Assembly (NCBI GenBank): GCA_903826865.1
Contig: CAIKGD010000040.1
Span: 1-64,000, forward strand
Length of the DNA stretch: 64,000 bases
From: an uncultured Verrucomicrobiota bacterium
Lineage (GTDB): Bacteria > Verrucomicrobiota > Kiritimatiellia > Kiritimatiellales > Tichowtungiaceae
Reading direction: 5' to 3'
In this document: positions 59,153-64,000 of the stretch, piece after piece
Layout: every line of letters begins with the position of its first letter
How positions within the stretch are numbered: the first letter of the stretch is position 1
The notes under the pieces: generated by a model
Database searches by the model: none
The model's input: the letters and a program-made list of their open reading frames with translations, nothing else
Told to the model about the DNA's origin: nothing
Position numbers and translations under genes: made by a program

Positions 59153-59911
59153 CTAGGATTTTTTGCTTTTCCAAAAGAGTATGTCGCTGTAGGCAGGGGC
59201 TTCCGGGCCGTCGTAACAGGAATAAACTATTTTTGAATGGTCGAATCCTTTTTCAGCCAATCTTGTACACAATGAAATTAGATTATAGTTTTGTCCGCGG
59301 GATTCCTGATTTTCCACTTCAACCAGCAGATATGCGACATCACAAAGATATTTTCCGAATCCATCTATTACTTTTTGTTCACTGCCTTCCGTATCGATTT
59401 TTACAAAAACCGGATGTCCCTTTCCCCATTCTATTTCGCCATTCTCAATCAGCGATTCCATGCGCCGGGTCGGGACAGAATATCGAGCTGTATTCGAAGT
59501 GATATTAACTTTGTCTGATTCGATAGTTCCCCAATCAGCATCATTCTGCGGGAGGAAAAAATCCGTTGTTCCGTCCGTATCAGAAAGAGCAATCCGGAAT
59601 ACCTTTCCGGCAGGGGAGAGTTTCTGATTCGGCTCAAAAGAAAATACTTCGGCATCTGGTGCCGTACCGAGAAGCAGGCAGGTCATCTGACTGACGTTTG
59701 CGCCCACGTCGATGATGGTTTTCGGCAGCGGCAGTCCGGATTTTTGAAAGGTCTGATACACGTTCCATGCGGCAGTCATGCTGTTAACGGAGTCGGGGAT
59801 CAACGGACACAGGCGGAGTCCTGTTGCACGGCAGAGCTTTTTCCCTGCTATGAGATGGCTGTACGCTCTGGCGAGTCCATGGGGAGTGAAATGGAATAAG
59901 TGTAGTTGCAT
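59153..59911 (-). CDS. FkbM-family methyltransferase
   Basis: A 252-residue SAM-dependent O-methyltransferase of the FkbM type: IIDVGANVSQMTCLLLG (motif I), FSFEPNQKLSPAGKVFRIALSD, then VFVKIDTEGSEQKVIDGF and YLLVEVE. Members methylate hydroxyls of sugars or glycans. The sequence is visibly poorer in GC than the genes of the gsp operon. It follows the GT4 gene on the same strand after a 155-base gap. Confidence 0.87.
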   Translation of the reverse strand: MQLHLFHFTPHGLARAYSHLIAGKKLCRATGLRLCPLIPDSVNSMTAAWNVYQTFQKSGLPLPKTIIDVGANVSQMTCLLLGTAPDAEVFSFEPNQKLSPAGKVFRIALSDTDGTTDFFLPQNDADWGTIESDKVNITSNTARYSVPTRRMESLIENGEIEWGKGHPVFVKIDTEGSEQKVIDGFGKYLCDVAYLLVEVENQESRGQNYNLISLCTRLAEKGFDHSKIVYSCYDGPEAPAYSDILFWKSKKS

Positions 59912-60066
59912 TCTTTATCCTTTAGGTTTTTCTGCGTCCCTTAACGGGCGACAATTCTAGATATTTGGAATGAATTTTTGAAGATGAATTGAGCGATTAT
60001 TTTTTGTGATGCTTCATTTTATCAACGAGATTTTTAATTTTTAGAATGAGATAATCGCTCTGCCGG

Positions 60067-61125
60067 TTAAAGGTTAGCCATCTGAGCTACAAGATTAGCG
60101 TAGTCATAGCCCAATTGTTTAGGCGTTAGTTTGCTCACGCGGCAAGCGGCCGCCGATCCCATCGTCAGTTTTAAATCTGGCGCGGTTGCCGCGTGTAAAA
60201 GGCAATTGGATATCGATGTTATGGAGGATGAAAATAAAAACCCATTGACTCCGTGTATGACCAGTTCACGACTGCCAGAGCAGTCGGCTGCGATAACTAT
60301 TGATCCGCAAGCCATGCCGCGCAACAGGGATCCAGGCATAACTCCGTTCCCATCTAGATCCGGAGCGCGCATGGCCACTACCACATCGGCTGCGGCATGG
60401 TAAGGTAATACTTCCGGTACCCATCCCCGAAATACGACGCGGTCTGAATCAACGACAAGCTTTCGAAGCTCAGGTTCTGCTGGACCAACTCCAACAATGT
60501 ATAAATGCGCCAAAGGATGCATTTTTTTAGCTCTGACTAGATATGTCCAAGATTGTAGCAACATATCCAGTTTCCGTTCGTGCGCTAATCTTCCAGCATA
60601 CAAAAAAACCATGTATTCTTCAGGGATTTCAAGCTTTCTTTTTGCTTCCGACGACGATAGTGAAACTTTTTCTGCACAATCTCTAATAATGGCAACCCGA
60701 GATGCTTGAGCGCCCCGAGATAATGCATCAGACGCTACTGTTTCACCCCGGCACAGTAACGCGGACATGTGTGGAAGCTCAATACGATCCAATGATAATG
60801 ATAGCCAAGGTGGCAGCCCAAATCTATCACCATACGCTTTACCTGCTGGTACCGATAAGACCAATTTAAAAAAGAGGGCGACAAGTGGAAGTGCTTCGGC
60901 AAAAAATACAGCCTCAGCGCCCCAAGTACGCATTTTAAATGCGGTCCATGGCAACGTGGCGTAAAATAATAACGTACCCAAGAGCGGGTTCTGGCGGGAA
61001 ACAAAACCACCAAACATATGAACAGAATGCCCTTGATCTGCCAGTTTAGACCAGCAAACTGGCAATTCTGGAGCCATCGCGATTTGCGAATCCGTATCGT
61101 AACGGCATACCCAAGCTAAACGCAC
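60067..61125 (-). CDS. Glycosyltransferase family 4
   Basis: A 352-residue GT-B enzyme. The donor-binding half shows VFLYAGRLAHERKLDMLLQSW, YIVGVGPAEPELRKLV, FRGWVPEVLPYHAAADVVV and LLRGMACGSIVIAADCSGSRELV, the GT4 E-x7-E-like region. The N-terminal half is divergent. No membrane helix. It overlaps the small HAD gene by ten bases, so they are translated together. Confidence 0.85.
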   Translation of the reverse strand: MRLAWVCRYDTDSQIAMAPELPVCWSKLADQGHSVHMFGGFVSRQNPLLGTLLFYATLPWTAFKMRTWGAEAVFFAEALPLVALFFKLVLSVPAGKAYGDRFGLPPWLSLSLDRIELPHMSALLCRGETVASDALSRGAQASRVAIIRDCAEKVSLSSSEAKRKLEIPEEYMVFLYAGRLAHERKLDMLLQSWTYLVRAKKMHPLAHLYIVGVGPAEPELRKLVVDSDRVVFRGWVPEVLPYHAAADVVVAMRAPDLDGNGVMPGSLLRGMACGSIVIAADCSGSRELVIHGVNGFLFSSSITSISNCLLHAATAPDLKLTMGSAAACRVSKLTPKQLGYDYANLVAQMANL

Positions 61126-61388
61126 GGCAAATCCTCTAGGCGGCTAATGGCTCTATCATCGATGTACAAATTTGCGCATAGCTTTCCCATGTGTAGTTCG
61201 TGGAACCTGAATCCAGATTGTTCTAGCCACGCCTTGGTTGCAAGATAATCAGACCAAGGACGCGCAGTCCAAACTACGACGACATGCCCGGCATCAACGA
61301 GCGCATTAACACGTGATACAGCATTTGGAAACACGTCTCCTCCGCCTTCAGGCAACAATGTTCCGTCGATGTCTATTGCAATAATCAT
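61116..61388 (-). CDS. Small HAD-superfamily phosphatase-like protein
   Basis: A 90-residue mini-HAD. Asp6 and Asp8 (AIDIDGTLLP) are the nucleophile and acid; VVVVWTARPWSDYLAT supplies the motif II Thr, and LYIDDRAI the terminal acidic pair. Lack of a cap domain is typical of small HADs in capsule loci. It lies between ATP-grasp (gap two bases) and GT4 (overlap ten bases). The phosphate substrate is unknown. Confidence 0.82.
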   Translation of the reverse strand: MIIAIDIDGTLLPEGGGDVFPNAVSRVNALVDAGHVVVVWTARPWSDYLATKAWLEQSGFRFHELHMGKLCANLYIDDRAISRLEDLPCV

Positions 61389-61390
61389 TA

Positions 61391-62344
61391 CTACGCCTCC
61401 GAAACATCCATGAGCGCCCTATATGTGCAGATACCAGAACGGTGGTTGCGAAAATGTTGTTTGGTGCCGCTAAGCTCACACTTGAGTACATCTAAAAACG
61501 GTATTCCTGCAGCATAAGAGGCTACGATACCACTGCCAATCCTGCAGTTTACCTCGGAGACAAGAAATTTACCCGATTCTGCATCAATGAATCCCTGAAC
61601 GGTAAGTGGGCCGCGCAAATCGGATCCGATGGCATGCATAATCTGCTCAACCACTTGTCGCTCGCCGATTCCTTCAACGGTAACCGATGAGACTGAGCTC
61701 CCCCCAAATGTAATTTTCCGAAGCCGTGGTACGCAATATACCAACGTACCATCACAGCCCACAAACGCGTCAATTGAGTACTCCGAACCGCGCATGACTC
61801 TCTGCATAACACAATCTTCACCAAAAAGTTGCCTGTAAGCACGCAACTGCTCTTCATTGCCAATCTCCATTGCGCCGCGAGATGAGCAGCCATGTCTTGG
61901 CTTGACAAACATCGGCCAACCGCTCGCGGGAGGGACTCCAATGCCAATATTAGATAAAAAACCAGATGCTTTATCGTTGAGGAGGTTTGTTACGTGGTGC
62001 GATGAACATAAACACAAGTTTCCCTGAGCATCTAAAGTATCTCTGGCTTTTGATAGCGCCAGCATTCCCCGGTCTGAACAAGGTAATAGGATAGTTCGTT
62101 GCTTAGTGGCGGAGATGAGAGTGTTTACCCAGTTGACACTTTCGAATTTCGGGCCAACGATTAGCCGGGCCAACCCGCTGGCAACACAGTAAACATCCGC
62201 GGATCCCTCTAATTCTATAGTAGCAAGATCCAGATCAAAACCGGACGATTTAGCCTCATTGTGCATATGGGTCATCAAGCCGGCGAGCCATCCGCCACCA
62301 AGGATGATAATCGATATTTGTGGACTATTTTTTGTAGTGCTCAC
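61391..62344 (-). CDS. ATP-grasp ligase-like protein, GTG start
   Basis: A 317-residue ATP-grasp protein. The frame is open upstream to 62584, but that part is antisense to the aminotransferase; GTG at 62344 follows TCTGGAGATATG and overlaps the aminotransferase end by 20 bases. The N-terminal Rossmann-like part (SIIILGGGWLAGLMTHMH) precedes VKPRHGCSSRGAMEI (ATP-binding loop), MRGSEYSIDAFVG and SEVNCRIGSG (metal site). It resembles PylC/CarB-type enzymes that join a carboxylate to an amine, and could attach an amino acid to a sugar. Confidence 0.8.
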   Translation of the reverse strand: MSTTKNSPQISIIILGGGWLAGLMTHMHNEAKSSGFDLDLATIELEGSADVYCVASGLARLIVGPKFESVNWVNTLISATKQRTILLPCSDRGMLALSKARDTLDAQGNLCLCSSHHVTNLLNDKASGFLSNIGIGVPPASGWPMFVKPRHGCSSRGAMEIGNEEQLRAYRQLFGEDCVMQRVMRGSEYSIDAFVGCDGTLVYCVPRLRKITFGGSSVSSVTVEGIGERQVVEQIMHAIGSDLRGPLTVQGFIDAESGKFLVSEVNCRIGSGIVASYAAGIPFLDVLKCELSGTKQHFRNHRSGICTYRALMDVSEA

Positions 62345-63458
62345 GCGACATATCTCCAGATTGTTTATAATTTTCTCCGAAAAAGCGCCGGATGGTGTCA
62401 ATAACCCGGCCGATTTCTTCGTCCGTGATGTTCGGCGAGCAAGGCAGCCAGCAACCCTCGCGGCTGGCCTCGTCTGCACCGGGATAGGCTTCCTTTGAAG
62501 CATAAGCGGGCTGGTTGTGCAGCGCCGGCCAGAAGGGGCGGAGGGTGATGCCCTGAGCTCTGAGATCGGCCGCCAGTGCGTCACGCTGTTTGCTCTTAAA
62601 ATCGGGCCACATCAGATATCCGCCATTTTCCGGGCGGGGTGTGAAGATGATTTCCGGAATATCGCGCAGGCCTTCCATATACAGCCGGTCGACTTCGCGG
62701 GAACGTTGAATGCGGGCAGGCAGTTTTTTAAACTGTGACCGGGCCAGAGCTGCCTGCATATCGGTGACTTTAAAATTAAATCCGGTTACAGGATGAACAT
62801 CACTGCTGCGTGACAGCCGTCCATGATCGCGGAGCCGGATTAGATTGTCGCGTACGGCTTCGCTGCGTGTCAGAACGAAGCCGCCCTGACCGCTGGTAAT
62901 AATTTTGGTTGGTGCGAGCGAGAAACAACCGGCGTCGGAAAGAGTGCCCAGCCAGCCTTCGCCGCTTTTTGAAGCCAATCCTTCGGCGGTATCTTCTACG
63001 ATAACCAGATTGTGTTGCAGGGCGATTTTGCGCAAAGCAGGTAATGCCGCAGGACGCCCGTTCAAGTGAACCGGTACAATGGCTTTGGTGTTTTTCTGCA
63101 CCCGGCGGGCTGCGTCAGACGGATCTATGTTGAAAGATACCGGATCAACATCAACAAGAATCGGCTCGGCACCGGCCAGGCGGACGGCACTGGCGGTGCC
63201 GATAAAGGTGACCGCCGGTACCAGCACGGTATCTCCATGCCCGATTCCCAGCGCTTTCAGAGTTAGCGCAATGGCTGTGGTACAGCTGGGCATGGTTACG
63301 GCGTACGGAACGCCAAAGTAAGCGGTTAGCTCTTTCTCGAAAGCCCGGTTTTCGGGACCCTCATTAACAAATCCGCGCACGACGGTTTGCCGTACCGCTT
63401 CGCTGTCAGCGCCGTCGAGAACAGGAATGAACCATGGGATTTCGTGATTTGAGATCAT
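62325..63458 (-). CDS. DegT/DnrJ/EryC1-family sugar aminotransferase
   Basis: A 377-residue PLP enzyme. The ATG at 63458 begins ISNHEIPWFIPVLDG; the frame extends upstream only through antisense of the kinase gene. The PLP lysine is Lys185 in SLAPTKIITSGQGGF; Asp156 (VEDTAEG) holds the ring nitrogen. It should aminate a keto-sugar nucleotide, as in perosamine or other amino-sugar synthesis. It follows the kinase gene by seven bases and overlaps ATP-grasp. Confidence 0.9.
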   Translation of the reverse strand: MISNHEIPWFIPVLDGADSEAVRQTVVRGFVNEGPENRAFEKELTAYFGVPYAVTMPSCTTAIALTLKALGIGHGDTVLVPAVTFIGTASAVRLAGAEPILVDVDPVSFNIDPSDAARRVQKNTKAIVPVHLNGRPAALPALRKIALQHNLVIVEDTAEGLASKSGEGWLGTLSDAGCFSLAPTKIITSGQGGFVLTRSEAVRDNLIRLRDHGRLSRSSDVHPVTGFNFKVTDMQAALARSQFKKLPARIQRSREVDRLYMEGLRDIPEIIFTPRPENGGYLMWPDFKSKQRDALAADLRAQGITLRPFWPALHNQPAYASKEAYPGADEASREGCWLPCSPNITDEEIGRVIDTIRRFFGENYKQSGDMSREHYKK

Positions 63459-63465
63459 GGTAGAG

Positions 63466-64000
63466 TTATTCCGATGCTTGGAAAATAATGCGGCTGCCTT
63501 CGGTGCTGAAGCCGAAAGAGACCTCGTTGAGTTCTTTAAGTACATCGCGCACGGCGGCCCTTTTCCCCGGTTCAGCGTAAAGCAGCAGAAAGCCGCGCCC
63601 GCCCGCACCGAGTAATTTTCCGCCGCGTGCGCCGGCGGCGCGGGCGGCTTCATAGGCCTGATCAATCTGAGAATTGCTGACGCCGGCGGCAAGCGAACGC
63701 TTCAGCCGCCATGACTCGTTGAGCAGGTCGCCGAATTCCGTAAGCGGCACGCCGTCGGAAAGAATGCTTTCGGCGTGATCTACCATTTGCATCATGGTCA
63801 GCAGTGCCTTTTCGTTTTCGCCGGCGCGCTTTTTCTGATCCTGCAGGATTTTTTCGGAGGAACTTTCAGTGCCCATGTAAAAAAGAAGCAGGTTGTTTTC
63901 GAGTTCCTGCAAGCGTCCGGCAGGGATGCCGAGATTGAGCACCTGCACCGGGCGATCTTTGTAAAAATTAATGCGTCGGAATCCGCCGTAGGCCGCTTCA
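63466..64000 (-). CDS. GHMP kinase, HddA-like (5' end beyond the window)
   Basis: The C-terminal 178 residues of a GHMP kinase. The frame stays open to the window edge (YGGFRRINFYKDRPVQVLNL), so the start lies beyond 64000. ELENNLLLFYMGTESSSEKIL, the LLNESWRLKRSLAAGVSN helix and GARGGKLLGAGGRGFLLLYAE resemble D-glycero-D-manno-heptose 7-phosphate kinases (HddA). With the HddC-like gene it implies nucleotide-activated heptose synthesis. It is the promoter-proximal gene of the minus-strand cluster seen here. Confidence 0.82.
   Translation of the reverse strand, partial: EAAYGGFRRINFYKDRPVQVLNLGIPAGRLQELENNLLLFYMGTESSSEKILQDQKKRAGENEKALLTMMQMVDHAESILSDGVPLTEFGDLLNESWRLKRSLAAGVSNSQIDQAYEAARAAGARGGKLLGAGGRGFLLLYAEPGKRAAVRDVLKELNEVSFGFSTEGSRIIFQASE

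Overview
The window looks like a chromosomal segment of a Gram-negative bacterium, probably of the PVC group (Kiritimatiellota or Lentisphaerota-like). I infer this from the gene mix: an alpha-L-rhamnosidase flanked by two uroporphyrinogen-decarboxylase-family (UroD/MtaA-type) genes, a GH172/DUF2961 lipoprotein, a compact YdbH-YnbE-YdbL set, a full type II secretion operon, and scattered purine/pyrimidine 'word' repeats. No 16S rRNA gene is present, so the lineage is an inference.

1-9.5 kb: a deletion scar joins the tail of an aspartate/aromatic aminotransferase gene to the tail of a Gfo/Idh/MocA oxidoreductase gene. A sugar-related locus follows: LacI-type regulator, sodium:solute symporter, MtaA-like methyltransferase, GH78 rhamnosidase and a second UroD-family gene, ending near tRNA-Arg(TCG). 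9.5-12.9 kb: YdbH/YnbE/YdbL-like envelope proteins, then on the other strand a YhcH/YiaL-type sugar protein and a membrane polyferredoxin that fuses NapH-like and NapG-like parts and probably starts at ATT. 13-24.5 kb: an eleven-gene type II secretion operon (gspD-E-F-G-H-I-J-K-L-M and a gspC-like gene), nearly all start-stop coupled.

24.5-47.15 kb: an accessory island. It begins with the relic of a tyrosine integrase whose middle is deleted, and ends with a full-length relative of that integrase beside tRNA-Val(CAC). It carries a two-gene amino-acid ABC transporter, a DUF4365 gene and a dense eight-gene defence operon: hsdM, a PRTase-like gene, a NADAR::hsdS fusion, mcrB, mcrC, hsdR, tcmP and a three-Cys (DUF5131) gene. 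The NADAR domain fused to the specificity subunit, coupled to the PRTase-like gene, is the most novel thing in the window. A set of small phage-like genes follows (DEDDy exonuclease, small packaging/assembly-like protein, secreted fibre-like proteins, XhlA-like membrane protein).

47.1-64 kb: tRNA-Val, obg, rpmA and rplU (with a clear sigma70-type promoter), then a surface-polysaccharide region: Wzx-like flippase, GH172-type lipoprotein, methyltransferase, YfhO-like membrane protein, glycosyltransferases, radical SAM protein, heptose/mannose-type nucleotidyltransferase, FkbM methyltransferase, GT4, small HAD, ATP-grasp, DegT aminotransferase and the 3' part of a GHMP (HddA-like) kinase. At least four protein genes in the window (YfhO-like, nucleotidyltransferase, integrase, one small secreted protein) contain in-frame copies of the low-complexity word repeat.
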